Notes: generated from the letters alone by a model not told the origin. Positions 8,594 through 17,513 are shown, counted from the stretch's first letter. The stretch is DNA of 60,360 nt from Pseudoflavonifractor sp. An184 (GCF_002160305.1 NZ_NFKI01000018.1:1-60360), one strand, 5' to 3'. Numbers and translations are program-made.

Positions 8594-9214
8594 TCAGGTC
8601 CGGCACAGGGCCCGCAATTCCTCCGGCCGCAGCAGGCGCACCTCCCGGTAGCCCAGCTCTATCCAGCCCCGGCGGGCGAAGTCGTTGAGGGTGCGGCTCA
8701 CAGTCACCCGGCTGGCGGAGATGGAGGCGGCCATCTCGTCCTGGGTGCTGTGGACGGTGGAGAGCCGGTCGGCCCCGGAGAGCAGGAACCGGGCCAGCCG
8801 CCAGGGCGCCGGCCGGAAGGCCATGTCGTCCAGCTGCTCGGACAGCAGGCGCACCGTCCGGGCCAGGTACTGGAGCATGGACATGGCCAGCTCCGGGTCC
8901 CGGGCCACCGCCTGGGTGACCACCCCCCGGTCCATGGGCACCAGCTCGCAGGGGGTGAGGGCCACCGCCGAGGACACCCGGGGCAGCTGGTCGAAGAAGG
9001 AGGCCTCCCCAAAGAGGCTCCCCGCCTGGTACACGTTGAGCACCCGCTCCGCCCCGCCGTCGGACTGGATGAAGCTCTTCACCCGGCCCTTCTTTAAATA
9101 GTAGAAGCAGGTGGCCTCGGTGTTCTGCAAGTAAATGAGGTGGCCCGGGGAGCACCGCACCTCGGGCAGGGTCTCGGCAAAAGCCTTCCAGGGGCCAAGT
9201 TCAAAGTTCTCCAA
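8594..9214 (-). CDS. Crp/Fnr-family transcriptional regulator
   Basis: A 206-residue regulator with an N-terminal cyclic-nucleotide-binding-type beta-roll (about 15-125; GHLIYLQNTEATCFYYLKKG, AGSLFGEASFFDQLPR) and a C-terminal Crp-type winged helix (about 140-200; TQDEMAASISASRVTVSRTL is the recognition region). There is no N-terminal cysteine cluster of the Fnr type, so oxygen sensing by a 4Fe-4S cluster is unlikely; the effector is unknown. The start is TTG 9214, with AAAGGA about 11 bases upstream; the nearby ATG is out of frame. It is divergent from leuC with a partly palindromic site between them. Confidence 0.85.
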   Translation of the reverse strand: MENFELGPWKAFAETLPEVRCSPGHLIYLQNTEATCFYYLKKGRVKSFIQSDGGAERVLNVYQAGSLFGEASFFDQLPRVSSAVALTPCELVPMDRGVVTQAVARDPELAMSMLQYLARTVRLLSEQLDDMAFRPAPWRLARFLLSGADRLSTVHSTQDEMAASISASRVTVSRTLNDFARRGWIELGYREVRLLRPEELRALCRT

Positions 9215-9232
9215 AGTTCATCCGTTCCTTTC

Positions 9233-9259
9233 GCAGGGGCGGCCGCAGGCCGCCCCTAC
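9233..9259. repeat. Short GC palindrome of the AGGGGCGG...CCGCCCCT family
   Basis: GGGGCGGCC-GCA-GGCCGCCCC is a near-perfect hairpin in the intergenic region. Similar units with other bases in the stem occur near 3851, 12925, 29267, 32492, 44727, 45046 and 45211. Confidence 0.65.
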
Positions 9260-9273
9260 ATCATTGTTTTAAT

Positions 9274-9289
9274 TGTATCACATGTAACA
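9274..9289. promoter_or_regulatory. Possible Crp/Fnr-type operator
   Basis: TGTATCACATGTAACA is a partial palindrome centred on CATG, the general shape of Crp/Fnr operators (TGTNA-N6-TNACA). It lies between the divergent regulator and leuC, and half of its positions are not symmetric. Confidence 0.3.
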
Positions 9290-9349
9290 TTCTTTTTCCA
9301 CCGGTCCTGCTAAACTGTACCCAAGAAAAATGAGGAGGGATCATTCGCT

Positions 9350-10606
9350 ATGGGAATGACAATGACCCAAAAGATTCTGGCCAAGCACGCCGGTCTGGAC
9401 CACGTAGAGGTGGGCCAGCTCATCGAGGCCAAGGTGGACATGGTGCTGGGCAACGACATCACCACCCCGGTGGCCATCACCGAGTTTGAGAAGGCGGGCT
9501 TCACCCAGGTGTTTGACAAGGACAAGATCTCCATTGTCCTGGACCACTACACCCCCTGCAAGGACATCAAATCCGCCGAGCTGTGCCTGCAGGCCCGGAA
9601 CTTCGCCCACAAGCACGAGATCACCAACTTCTTCGACGTGGGCCAGATGGGGGTGGAGCACGCCCTGCTGCCGGAGAAGGGCCTGTGCGCCCCCGGTGAG
9701 ATCATCGTGGGGGCCGACTCCCACACCTGTACCTACGGGGCGGTTGGGGCCTTCTCCACCGGCATCGGCTCCACCGACATGGCCGCCGCCATGGCCACTG
9801 GCCTTCTGTGGTTCAAGGTGCCCGCCGCCATCAAGGTGACCCTCAAAGGCAAGCTCCAGCCCATGGTGTCCGGCAAGGACGTGATCCTCCACCTGATCGG
9901 GGAGATCGGGGTGGACGGCGCCCTGTACCAGTCCCTGGAGTTCACCGGGGAGGGGGTGGCCTCTCTGTCCATGGACGACCGGTTCACCATCTCCAACATG
10001 GCCATCGAGGCCGGCGGCAAGAACGGCATCTTCCCCGTGGACGAGAAGACCATGGAGTACATCAGCGGGCGGGTGAACCGTCCCTGCGAGGCCTTCGAGG
10101 CCGACCCCGACGCGGTGTACGCCCGTGAGGTGGTCATCGACCTGGACAAGCTGGAGCCCACCGTGGCCATGCCCCACCTGCCCGAGAACACCAAGGTGGT
10201 GTCTGAGGTGGCCGGCCTGCCCATCAACCAGGTGGTCATCGGCTCCTGTACCAACGGCCGCATCAGCGATTTACGCGCCGCCGCTCAGGTGCTCAAGGGC
10301 AAGAAGGTGGCCGGCGGCGTGCGGTGCATCGTCATCCCCGCCACCCAGGAGATCGTCCTCCAGGCCATGCAGGAGGGTCTCATCCAGACCTTCATTGAGG
10401 CGGGCTGCGCCGTCTCCACCCCCACCTGCGGGCCCTGCCTGGGCGGACACATGGGCGTCATGGCCGAGGGGGAGCGCACCGTCTCCACCACCAACCGCAA
10501 CTTCGTCGGGCGCATGGGACATGTGTCCTCCGAAGTGATCCTGGCCTCTCCCGCTGTGGCCGCCGCCTCCGCCGTGGCCGGATGCGTAGCCGACCCGAGA
10601 GTCTAA
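9350..10606 (+). CDS. leuC: 3-isopropylmalate dehydratase large subunit
   Basis: A 418-residue subunit of isopropylmalate isomerase (2-isopropylmalate to 3-isopropylmalate), the second step of leucine synthesis. The aconitase-type 4Fe-4S ligands are visible: Cys300 in GSCTNGR, and Cys360 and Cys363 in TCGPC. Family sequences include [24 protein letters not shown]. The length matches the shorter bacterial/archaeal LeuC class, not the roughly 466-residue enterobacterial type. The ATG at 9350 follows GAGGAGGG by about 10 bases; ATG 9356 is an alternative. First gene of leuCDB; no leuA is in the window. Confidence 0.95.
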   Translation: MGMTMTQKILAKHAGLDHVEVGQLIEAKVDMVLGNDITTPVAITEFEKAGFTQVFDKDKISIVLDHYTPCKDIKSAELCLQARNFAHKHEITNFFDVGQMGVEHALLPEKGLCAPGEIIVGADSHTCTYGAVGAFSTGIGSTDMAAAMATGLLWFKVPAAIKVTLKGKLQPMVSGKDVILHLIGEIGVDGALYQSLEFTGEGVASLSMDDRFTISNMAIEAGGKNGIFPVDEKTMEYISGRVNRPCEAFEADPDAVYAREVVIDLDKLEPTVAMPHLPENTKVVSEVAGLPINQVVIGSCTNGRISDLRAAAQVLKGKKVAGGVRCIVIPATQEIVLQAMQEGLIQTFIEAGCAVSTPTCGPCLGGHMGVMAEGERTVSTTNRNFVGRMGHVSSEVILASPAVAAASAVAGCVADPRV

Positions 10607-10627
10607 AAGGCTGCGCCTTTTAGACTC
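10599..10627 (+). other. Perfect hairpin spanning the leuC stop codon
   Basis: A 13-bp perfect stem (GAGTCTAAAAGGC, loop TGC, GCCTTTTAGACTC) includes the leuC TAA at 10604-10606. No T-run follows, so it may be an mRNA-processing or stability element between leuC and leuD. Confidence 0.6.
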
Positions 10628-10628
10628 A

Positions 10629-10722
10629 GATAGGAGATAGAAGATAGGAGATAGGAGATATTTAAAACGGAAGACCGGAGCGGGAGGGAAACTCCTATCT
10701 CCTATCTCCTCACTCCTATCTC
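10629..10722 (+). repeat. GATAGGA-type repeats forming a long intercistronic hairpin
   Basis: Short tandem GATAGGA/GATAGAA units at 10629-10660 are complementary to TCCTATC units at 10692-10722. The two arms pair over about 28 positions with four mismatches around a 30-nt loop. It occupies most of the leuC-leuD gap, just upstream of the leuD ribosome binding region. Confidence 0.7.
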
Positions 10723-10749
10723 AAAATCAGAAGGGATTGTGATTTTAAA

Positions 10750-11235
10750 ATGAAAGTATATAAGTACGGCGCCAACGTGGACACTGACGTGATCATCCCC
10801 GCCCGGCACCTGAACGACCCGTCCCCGGCGGCCCTGGCCTCCCACTGCATGGAGGACATCGACCCCGACTTCGCCGCCACGGTGGAGGCGGGGGACATCG
10901 TGGTGGCCGGCCCCAACTTCGGCTGCGGCTCCAGCCGGGAGCACGCCCCCCTGGCCCTGAAGTCCTGCGGGGTGAAATGCGTCATCGCCCCCTCCTTCGC
11001 CCGCATCTTCTACCGCAACGCCATCAACATCGGCTTCCCCATCGTGGAGTGCGCCCAGGCCGCCCAGGAGATCCAGGCCGGCGACCAGGTGGACGTGGAC
11101 TTCTCTACCGGCGTGATCACCGATACCACCCAGGGCAAGACCTGGCAGGCCGCGCCCTTCCCCGAGTTCATCGACGGCATCATCAAGAGCGGCGGCCTGC
11201 TCAACTCCCTGAAGGCCCGGGGGGTGGCGAAATGA
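10750..11235 (+). CDS. leuD: 3-isopropylmalate dehydratase small subunit
   Basis: A 161-residue swivelling domain subunit that completes the LeuCD isomerase active site. Conserved sequences include [12 protein letters not shown] near the start, [14 protein letters not shown] (about 56-69) and [15 protein letters not shown]. Length is typical of the short LeuD class. It ends in an ATGA overlap with leuB, indicating translational coupling. The 143-bp gap from leuC holds two strong hairpins, unusual inside an otherwise tight operon. Confidence 0.95.
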   Translation: MKVYKYGANVDTDVIIPARHLNDPSPAALASHCMEDIDPDFAATVEAGDIVVAGPNFGCGSSREHAPLALKSCGVKCVIAPSFARIFYRNAINIGFPIVECAQAAQEIQAGDQVDVDFSTGVITDTTQGKTWQAAPFPEFIDGIIKSGGLLNSLKARGVAK

Positions 11236-12308
11236 ACTACAAAATTGCCTTGATCCGCGGCGACGGCATCGGCCCCGAGGTCGTGGGGGAGGCCGTCAAG
11301 GTCATGGAGGCGGTGGGCGAGAAGTTCGGCCACGCCTTCACCTTTGAGGATGTTTTGATGGGCGGCTGCGCCATCGACGCGGTAGGGAAGTCCTACCCAG
11401 ACGGCACCGCTGAGAAGTGCAAGGCCTGCGACGCGGTGCTGCTGGGCGCGGTGGGCGGCCCCAAGTGGGGCCACTCCTCCGACCCGGAGAAGCGCCCCGA
11501 GACCGCCCTGCTGTCCATCCGCAAGGACCTGGGGCTGTACGCCAACCTGCGCCCCGCCGCTCTGCGGCCCGCCCTGGCCGACGCCTGCCCCCTGAAGCAG
11601 GAGACGGCGGAGAAGGGCATCGACCTGATGATGGTCCGGGAACTCACCGGCGGCATCTACTTCGGCAAGCGGGAGCGCTATCAGACCGAGGACAGTGGGG
11701 AGGAGGCCGCCGACCGGATGGCCTACTCCGAGAAAGAGATCGAGCGCATCGGCCGCCGGGCTTTTGAGCTGGCCCGTCTGCGCCGGCACAAGGTGTCCAG
11801 CGTGGACAAGGCCAACGTGCTGGAGACCTCCCGCCTGTGGCGGTCCGTCATGCACCGCCTGGCGGAGGAGTACAGCGATGTGCAGTACGAGGACGTGCTG
11901 GTGGACAACGCCGCCATGCAGCTGGTGAAGGACCCCAGCCAGTTCGACGTGGTGGTCACCGAGAACATGTTCGGGGACATCCTCTCCGACGAGGCCTCTA
12001 TGATCACCGGCTCCATCGGCCTGCTGCCCTCCGCCTCCATCGGGGACACGGCCCCCGGCCTCTATGAGCCCATCCACGGCTCCGCCCCCGACATCGCCGG
12101 CCAGGACAAGGCCAACCCCATCGCCACGATTTTGTCTGTGGCCATGATGTTCCGCTACTCCTTCCACCTCTCCGCCGAGGCCGACGCGGTGGAGAGGGCG
12201 GTAGACGCCGTCCTGGCCCAGGGCTGGCGCACCCCCGACATCGCCGAGCCCGGCGTCACCCCCATCGGCACCCAGGAGATGGGACGGCGCATCCGGGAAG
12301 CGCTGTAA
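11232..12308 (+). CDS. leuB: 3-isopropylmalate dehydrogenase
   Basis: A 358-residue NAD-dependent beta-decarboxylating dehydrogenase that oxidises 3-isopropylmalate to 2-oxoisocaproate in leucine synthesis. Family features are [10 protein letters not shown] near the N-terminus, [10 protein letters not shown], the substrate-binding [13 protein letters not shown], the metal-binding [13 protein letters not shown] and the cofactor-binding [13 protein letters not shown]. The start ATG 11232 overlaps the leuD stop by four bases; longer upstream reading is a frame artefact across leuD. Confidence 0.96.
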   Translation: MNYKIALIRGDGIGPEVVGEAVKVMEAVGEKFGHAFTFEDVLMGGCAIDAVGKSYPDGTAEKCKACDAVLLGAVGGPKWGHSSDPEKRPETALLSIRKDLGLYANLRPAALRPALADACPLKQETAEKGIDLMMVRELTGGIYFGKRERYQTEDSGEEAADRMAYSEKEIERIGRRAFELARLRRHKVSSVDKANVLETSRLWRSVMHRLAEEYSDVQYEDVLVDNAAMQLVKDPSQFDVVVTENMFGDILSDEASMITGSIGLLPSASIGDTAPGLYEPIHGSAPDIAGQDKANPIATILSVAMMFRYSFHLSAEADAVERAVDAVLAQGWRTPDIAEPGVTPIGTQEMGRRIREAL

Positions 12309-12341
12309 GCATTTATAACTTTACAGGTATTCTGATTGCTG

Positions 12342-12372
12342 AAAGGGGCGGCCGCTTGGCCGCCCCTTTTTC
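12342..12372 (+). terminator. Intrinsic terminator after leuCDB
   Basis: AAAGGGGCGGCC paired with GGCCGCCCCTTTTT, a strong stem followed by a T-run, about 33 bases after the leuB stop. Confidence 0.9.
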
Positions 12373-12570
12373 GTGGAATTTCTGTTAAGCCTTCTCTCTA
12401 GAGGGAGGGGAGCCCGAAGGGCTGGACCTCTCCAAAGCCTTCCCCTTGGGGGCCGACTCCCCTTGTCAAGGGGAGATGTCGCGAAGCGACAGAGGGGATA
12501 GGGAAAGGTGGCTGGCCGTTAGGCCAGACGGATGAGGGAGGTAGATTTTGGATTGGGTTTGTTGTATGCG

Positions 12571-12856
12571 GAGAGATTTCGCCGCTCCGGCGGCGAGTGA
12601 CTTTCTGGACGGCCAGAAAGTCACCAAAGAACCGCCAGGGGGCCGGCTCAGGATGGACACTGCGTGTCCATATTCGCCGTCCCCCTAGAACCCCCATAAC
12701 GGGGGACGCGTACCTGTCGCGGAAAGCAGAATTCCCGGCGCGCAAAATCTGAGTGGCTTTTCATGATTACATCCGGGCCACCAGGCCCTGGCTTTCCAAA
12801 AATTGAAGCTGATGCGATTCCACAGCCGCGCCTGGCTTTGCCGAGCAGGCGACAGC
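12571..12856 (+). repeat. Family B structured repeat, copy B1
   Basis: Begins with an ATTTCGCCG...CGGCGAG hairpin. A 12-bp stem follows at 12597-12608 with 12613-12624 (GTGACTTTCTGG/CCAGAAAGTCAC), then a TGGACAC/GTGTCCA hairpin near 12653-12670, a CCCCC/GGGGG hairpin near 12690-12706, and the conserved GGCGCGCAAAATCTGAGTG and CGCGCCTGGCTTTGCCGAGC blocks. Other copies are at 26448-26720, 26985-27119, 44780-45018 and 48895-49195. No open frame is shared, so it looks non-coding. Confidence 0.68.
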
Positions 12857-13102
12857 TGGTCCGTGATCGGCGGGCCGGTCTGGGACCGGCCCCTACAAAA
12901 GAAGGGACAGTTTCTGTATATGCCGTAGGGGCGGGTGTCCTCACCCGCCCGCAAGCCTTTCCCCTTCAAGGGGGAAGGCTTTGGAGAGATGGCGGCGAAA
13001 TTCCCCTCAAACTTGAGATAACCTCCGCAGCCCCCATCCCTCCATTTTGCATTTTGCATGGAACCCATGATTCATTTTTGATGAAATTTAGCAAATCAAG
13101 GG

Positions 13103-13131
13103 TTGCAATTTGAATGGCCGGAGGATATACT
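13103..13131 (+). promoter_or_regulatory. Sigma-A promoter for the aspartate aminotransferase gene
   Basis: TTGCAA (13103-13108), a 17-nt spacer and TATACT (13126-13131). The transcript would have a leader of about 150 nt with no riboswitch class that I recognise. Confidence 0.7.
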
Positions 13132-13287
13132 ATAACACAGTGTGAATCCGCAGGACAGGCCGGAACAGGACGTGAGCGGCCCGGTCCCGGAATGGCGGAA
13201 TAAAGCAGGAAATCCTGCATAATTTCGCAAGGCAAGACCTATGATAGAATAGAATCCTGCAATTATGTTTAACGGAGGTAGAAGAGT

Positions 13288-14487
13288 ATGAAAGAGTTGT
13301 CTAAGATCGCATTGGCCATTCAGCCCTCCACCACCCTGGCCATCGATTCCATGTTCAAGCAGATGAAGGCGGAGGGGCAGGACGTGGTGGGCTTCGGCGC
13401 CGGCGAGCCCGATTTCCCCACCCCGGATTACATCAAGGAGGCCGGCATTGAGGCGATCCGCAACAACGACACCAAGTACACTCCCTCCGTGGGCACCGTG
13501 GAGGTGCGCAAGGCGGTGTGCCAGCGCCTGAAGGAGGACTGCGGCATCGAGTACCAGCCCGCCGAGATCGCCGTGTCCAACGGCGCCAAGACCTGTGTGT
13601 ACGCCTCTCTGCGGGCCCTGGTCAACCCCGGGGACGAGGTCATCCTGCCCGCGCCCTACTGGGTGAGCTACATCGAACTCATCCAGATGGTGGGCGGCGT
13701 GCCCGTGGTGGTGAACGCCTCCGAGGCCGAGCACTTCAAGATCACCCCCGAGAAGCTCTCCGCCGCCATCACCCCCAAAACCAAGTGCATGATCCTGAAC
13801 AACCCCTCCAACCCCACCGGCATGATGTATGACCGCCAGGAGCTGGAGGCTATCGCCAAGGTGTGCGTGGAGAAGGACATCTATGTGATCTCCGACGAGA
13901 TCTACTACCGCCTGGCCTACGACGGACGGGAGTTCACCAGCCTGGCCGCCATCAGCCCCGAGATCAAGGAGCGCACCCTGATCGTCAACGGCGTGTCCAA
14001 GTCCTACGCCATGACCGGCTGGCGGATCGGCTATGTGGCCGCCCCCGCCCCCATCGCCAAGGTCATCGGCAACTACCTGGGCCACTGCACCGGCAACCCC
14101 TGCACCATCTCCCAGAAAGCTTCCGCCGTGGCCCTGTCCGCCTCTCAGGAGTCCGTGGACCAGATGAAGGCCGCCTTTGAGGAGCGCCGCAACTACATGG
14201 TGGAGCGCATGAACCAGATCGAGGGGGTCAGCTGCATCAAGCCCGAGGGCGCGTTCTATGTGATGATGAACATCTCCAAGCTGGTGGGCAAGGAGCTCTT
14301 CGGCCACGTGATCAAGGACGCCGACGACTTCGGCAATCTGTTCCTGAAGTACGGCAAGGTGGCCGTGGTGCCCGGCACCGGCTTCGGGGCCCCCGACTTT
14401 GTCCGCTGGTCCTACGCCACCTCCATGGAGAACATCAAGGAGGGCCTGGACCGCCTGGAGAAGTTCCTGAAGGGCGAGGCTGTGTAA
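13288..14487 (+). CDS. Pyridoxal-phosphate-dependent aspartate aminotransferase (class I)
   Basis: A 399-residue fold-type I aminotransferase of the AspB/AspC group, expected to interconvert aspartate and oxaloacetate with 2-oxoglutarate. The PLP-binding lysine is Lys238 in VNGVSKSYAMTGWRIGY. The conserved NNPSNPTG stretch precedes it, and Arg373 in FVRWSYATS should bind the substrate carboxylate. The start ATG 13288 has ACGGAGGT upstream. Substrate specificity (aspartate versus aromatic or branched amino acids) cannot be settled from sequence alone, although proximity to leuCDB is suggestive. Single-gene unit with its own promoter and terminator. Confidence 0.9.
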   Translation: MKELSKIALAIQPSTTLAIDSMFKQMKAEGQDVVGFGAGEPDFPTPDYIKEAGIEAIRNNDTKYTPSVGTVEVRKAVCQRLKEDCGIEYQPAEIAVSNGAKTCVYASLRALVNPGDEVILPAPYWVSYIELIQMVGGVPVVVNASEAEHFKITPEKLSAAITPKTKCMILNNPSNPTGMMYDRQELEAIAKVCVEKDIYVISDEIYYRLAYDGREFTSLAAISPEIKERTLIVNGVSKSYAMTGWRIGYVAAPAPIAKVIGNYLGHCTGNPCTISQKASAVALSASQESVDQMKAAFEERRNYMVERMNQIEGVSCIKPEGAFYVMMNISKLVGKELFGHVIKDADDFGNLFLKYGKVAVVPGTGFGAPDFVRWSYATSMENIKEGLDRLEKFLKGEAV

Positions 14488-14504
14488 GGTTTTTCTCCCT
14501 GTCA

Positions 14505-14535
14505 CAAAAAGCGCCGCACACGCGGCGCTTTTTTC
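14505..14535 (+). terminator. Intrinsic terminator after the aminotransferase gene
   Basis: AAAAAGCGCCGC, loop ACA, then GCGGCGCTTTTTT, immediately downstream of the coding region. Confidence 0.93.
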
Positions 14536-14653
14536 TGTCCTCCGGCGCGCCGGGGAGAGGGGAGGGGCCCCTCCGGCATGGGGGCCGCCCGGCCCGGACG
14601 GCCTCCCAGGGGAGGAAAAACGCGCCAAATGCAATTTACCTCGAAAAAAGGGG

Positions 14654-14682
14654 TTGTCATACGCCCTGGAAACAGGTAAAAT
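14654..14682 (+). promoter_or_regulatory. Sigma-A promoter for the radical SAM operon
   Basis: TTGTCA (14654-14659), a 17-nt spacer and TAAAAT (14677-14682), 40 bases upstream of the start codon. Confidence 0.65.
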
Positions 14683-14721
14683 AATCTTTACCATTTGTAC
14701 AACGAGAGATGAGGGAGCAAC

Positions 14722-16566
14722 ATGAATCGGACGCTGGAACACATCCTGCCCAAGGTCCAAAAGCCCGCCCGGTACACAGGCGGAGAATATAACGCGGTGG
14801 TCAAGGACCGGAGGGCGGTGGACGTCCGGTACGCCCTGTGTTTCCCGGATACCTATGAGATCGGCATGTCCAACCTGGGCTGCCGGATCTTGTACGGCCT
14901 GATGAACCAGCAGGAGGGCGTGTGGTGCGAGCGGTGCTACGCCCCCTGGGGGGACATGGAGGAGGAGATGCGCCGGGAGGGCCTGCTCCTCTACGGCCTG
15001 GAGAGCGGGGACCCCATCTCCGACTTTGACATCATCGGGTTTTCGTTGGGGTACGAGATGGCCTACTCCAACGTGCTGAACATGCTGGACCTGGCCGGAC
15101 TGCCCCTGCGGTCGGAGGACCGGCCCGAGCTCACCCCGCTCATCGTGGCGGGGGGGACCTGCGCCTATAACCCGGAGCCCCTGGCCCCCTTCATCGACCT
15201 GTTCGTCCTGGGTGAGGGGGAGGACGTGACCCTGGAGTACATCCAGCTCTACCGCCAGGCCAAGGAGGAGTGCTGGTCCAAGGAGGAGTTCCTCCAGGAG
15301 GCCGCCAAGATCGAGGGCATCTACGTCCCCTCTTTCTATGAGCCCATCTACCACGAGGACGGCACCCTGGCCGAGATGCGAATCAAGGCGGGCTCCGGCG
15401 CGCCGGAGACGGTGCGCAAGCGCATCGTGGAGGACATGAACAAGTCCTACTTCCCGGTCAAAACCATCATCCCCTCCACCGAGATCGTCCACGACCGGGT
15501 GATGCTGGAGCTGTTCCGGGGGTGCATCCGGGGCTGCCGGTTCTGTCAGGCGGGGTACACCTACCGTCCCGTGCGCAACCGGGACCCCAAGCTGCTGGCG
15601 GAGTACGGCAAGGCCGCCTGTGAGGACTCGGGCTATCAGGAGATGACTCTGTCCTCTCTGTCCTCCACCGACTACCCCTGTCTGCTGGAGCTGTGCGACG
15701 ACCTGCTGGACTACTGCGCCCCCCGGGACATCGGGCTGTCTCTGCCCTCCCTGCGGGCGGACACCTTCTCCATGAACCTGATGGAGCGTCTCCAGCGGGT
15801 GCGCAAGGGCGGCCTCACCTTCGCCCCCGAGGCGGGCACCCAGCGGCTGCGGGACGCCATCAACAAGAACCTGCGGGAGGAGGACCTCCTCCAGTCGGTG
15901 CGCACCTGCTTCTCCGGCGGGTGGAACGGCGTGAAGCTCTACTTCATGCTGGGTCTGCCCACCGAGACCGACGAGGACGTGCTGGGCATCGCCGATCTGG
16001 CACGAAAGGTATATTTTGCCTGGAAGGAGTGCTCCCCCAACAAGGCCCGGGGGGTGCGGATCACCGTCTCCACCTCCTGGTTCGTTCCCAAGCCCCACAC
16101 CGCCTTCCAGTGGGAGGCCCAGATCACCCGGGAGGAGTACCAGCGCCGGGTGGACCTGCTGCGGGACGCCCTGAAGCGGGACAAGTCCATCACCTACAAC
16201 TGGCACGACCCGGAGACCAGCTATCTGGAGGCCGTCTTCTCCCGTGGGGACCGGCGGCTGGCCGACGTGCTGGAGTACGCCTGGCTCCACGGGGCCAAGA
16301 TGGACTCCTGGAGCGAGTATTTTGATTTCCAGCGGTGGATGGACGCCCTGAAGGCCTGCGGGGTGGACGGGGACTTCTACGCCCACCGGGAGCGGCCTCG
16401 GGACGAGGTGTTCCCCTGGTGCCGCATCGACCCCATGGTCACCCCCGCCTTCCTGTGGCGGGAGCGGGAGCAGTGCTATTCCTCCCAGACCACCCCGGAC
16501 TGCCGCACCCGTTGCTCCGGCTGCGGGGCCAATCGACTGTTGAAGGGAGGGGTGTGCAATGGCTGA
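14722..16566 (+). CDS. B12-binding-type radical SAM protein (TIGR03960 family)
   Basis: A 614-residue protein of unknown substrate. An N-terminal cobalamin-binding-like Rossmann region (about 30-200; FPDTYEIGMSNLGCRILYG) precedes a radical SAM barrel whose cluster motif CIRGCRFC has cysteines at 268, 272 and 275. The C-terminus carries more cysteines (CRTRCSGCG), possibly a second metal site. The family regularly occurs next to a DUF2344 protein, as here, where the genes overlap by 8 bases. In many Firmicutes this pair precedes rng and the ribosomal genes rplU-rpmA; those are absent here. The ATG at 14722 follows GAGGGAGC by a few bases. Confidence 0.9.
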   Translation: MNRTLEHILPKVQKPARYTGGEYNAVVKDRRAVDVRYALCFPDTYEIGMSNLGCRILYGLMNQQEGVWCERCYAPWGDMEEEMRREGLLLYGLESGDPISDFDIIGFSLGYEMAYSNVLNMLDLAGLPLRSEDRPELTPLIVAGGTCAYNPEPLAPFIDLFVLGEGEDVTLEYIQLYRQAKEECWSKEEFLQEAAKIEGIYVPSFYEPIYHEDGTLAEMRIKAGSGAPETVRKRIVEDMNKSYFPVKTIIPSTEIVHDRVMLELFRGCIRGCRFCQAGYTYRPVRNRDPKLLAEYGKAACEDSGYQEMTLSSLSSTDYPCLLELCDDLLDYCAPRDIGLSLPSLRADTFSMNLMERLQRVRKGGLTFAPEAGTQRLRDAINKNLREEDLLQSVRTCFSGGWNGVKLYFMLGLPTETDEDVLGIADLARKVYFAWKECSPNKARGVRITVSTSWFVPKPHTAFQWEAQITREEYQRRVDLLRDALKRDKSITYNWHDPETSYLEAVFSRGDRRLADVLEYAWLHGAKMDSWSEYFDFQRWMDALKACGVDGDFYAHRERPRDEVFPWCRIDPMVTPAFLWREREQCYSSQTTPDCRTRCSGCGANRLLKGGVCNG

Positions 16567-17224
16567 CCGCCTGCTGTTTTCCAAAACCGGACGGGCCAAG
16601 TACATCTCCCATCTGGATCTGATGCGCACCTTCCAGCGGGCCTTTGCCCGGGCGGGCATCCCCATCAAGCACACCGAGGGGTTCCACCCTCACCCCTTTG
16701 TGTCCATCGCCCTGCCCCTGTCGGTGGGCTACTCCAGCCAGTGCGAGATTTTGGAGTTCGGCCTGCTGGAGGGTACGCCCTATGAGGCGGTGCCCGCCCG
16801 GCTCACCGCCGCCATGCCCGAGGGCATCGTGATCCACCAGTGCTACCCCGCCCAGCGCAAGCTCAAGGAGCTCACCTATCTCAACTACATCATGAACTTT
16901 GAGTACTCCGAGGGCCGCCCCCAGGAGACCGAGCCCGCCATGCAGGAGCTCCTCCGCCGGGACAGCCTGGTCATCCAGAAGAAGAGCAACAAGTCCAAGA
17001 AGGGCTACACCGAGGTGGACCTGATCCCCCTCATCCGCAGCTTCAACCTGGAGTGCCAGAGCGACACCCTCACCCTGGACGCGGTGGTCCAGGCTCAGAA
17101 CCCGGGCCTCAACCCGGAGCTCATCCGCGCCGCCTTCTGTCAGGCCTATCCCGACCTGGCCCCCGATTTCGTCACCTTCCACCGGCGGGAGGTGCTGGAC
17201 GGAGAGGGGAAGGCGTTCCGCTGA
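16559..17224 (+). CDS. Radical SAM-associated DUF2344 protein (TIGR03936 family)
   Basis: A 221-residue partner of the preceding radical SAM protein. The N-terminus (RLLFSKTGRAKYISHLDLMRTFQRAFARA) and the HTEGFHPHP segment are family hallmarks. Function is unknown; association with the radical SAM enzyme suggests a substrate-binding or RNA-related accessory role. Its start overlaps the upstream gene by 8 bases, so the two are probably translationally coupled. A strong terminator follows. Confidence 0.9.
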   Translation: MADRLLFSKTGRAKYISHLDLMRTFQRAFARAGIPIKHTEGFHPHPFVSIALPLSVGYSSQCEILEFGLLEGTPYEAVPARLTAAMPEGIVIHQCYPAQRKLKELTYLNYIMNFEYSEGRPQETEPAMQELLRRDSLVIQKKSNKSKKGYTEVDLIPLIRSFNLECQSDTLTLDAVVQAQNPGLNPELIRAAFCQAYPDLAPDFVTFHRREVLDGEGKAFR

Positions 17225-17243
17225 TTTTTCTCGTTTGTCCCTC

Positions 17244-17275
17244 TGGGCGGTCCGTCGGGCCGCCCTTCTTTTTTG
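17244..17275 (+). terminator. Intrinsic terminator after the DUF2344 gene
   Basis: GGGCGG, a 9-nt loop, CCGCCC, then TTCTTTTTTG. Confidence 0.85.
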
Positions 17276-17308
17276 TTTCATTCGGAGGTGATGATGGGGC
17301 GCTCCCCC

Positions 17309-17395
17309 TCAAAAGCCTTCTCCCTTGGAGAGAGGGCTGGATCTCCCAAAAGCCTTCCCCCCAAGGGGAAGGCTAGAGAAGATTGGGCGGCAAAA
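17309..17395. repeat. AAGCCTTCCCC-type intergenic repeat
   Basis: Two degenerate hairpin units (AAAGCCTTCTCCC... and AAAGCCTTCCCCCCAAGGGGAAGGCT) match units at about 12430, 12955, 45072 and 45281. Non-coding. Confidence 0.6.
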
Positions 17396-17443
17396 CTCCC
17401 CGAAAGAGCCCCAAAACACCCCCTCAAAAAAGCGGTCCCTCCC

Positions 17444-17472
17444 TTGTAATTTCCCCCATTTTACGGTATAGT
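17444..17472 (+). promoter_or_regulatory. Sigma-A promoter for the ruvX operon
   Basis: TTGTAA (17444-17449), a 17-nt spacer and TATAGT (17467-17472), 41 bases before the ruvX start. Confidence 0.68.
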
Positions 17473-17513
17473 GATAAGAGACATTTTGACCAAACCAAGA
17501 GAGGAGAGAGGCC

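Larger units (their letters stand above)
12309..13287. other. Long non-coding interval between leuB and the aminotransferase
   Basis: About 980 bases without a supported gene. In order: the leuB terminator (12342-12372), a CCTTCCCC/GGGGAAGG-type repeat mosaic (about 12394-12550), family B copy B1 (12571-12856), short palindromes of the GGGCCGGTC and GTAGGGGCGG families (12869-12984), about 100 unremarkable bases, a promoter (13103-13131) and a leader of about 150 nt. Confidence 0.7.

Noticed and set aside
13096-16674. Very long minus-strand open frame (about 1190 codons) across the aminotransferase and radical SAM genes
   Set aside because: It is antisense to two clear protein families. Its translation is low-complexity His/Gly/Val/Leu-rich, which is typical of antisense frames in GC-rich DNA.
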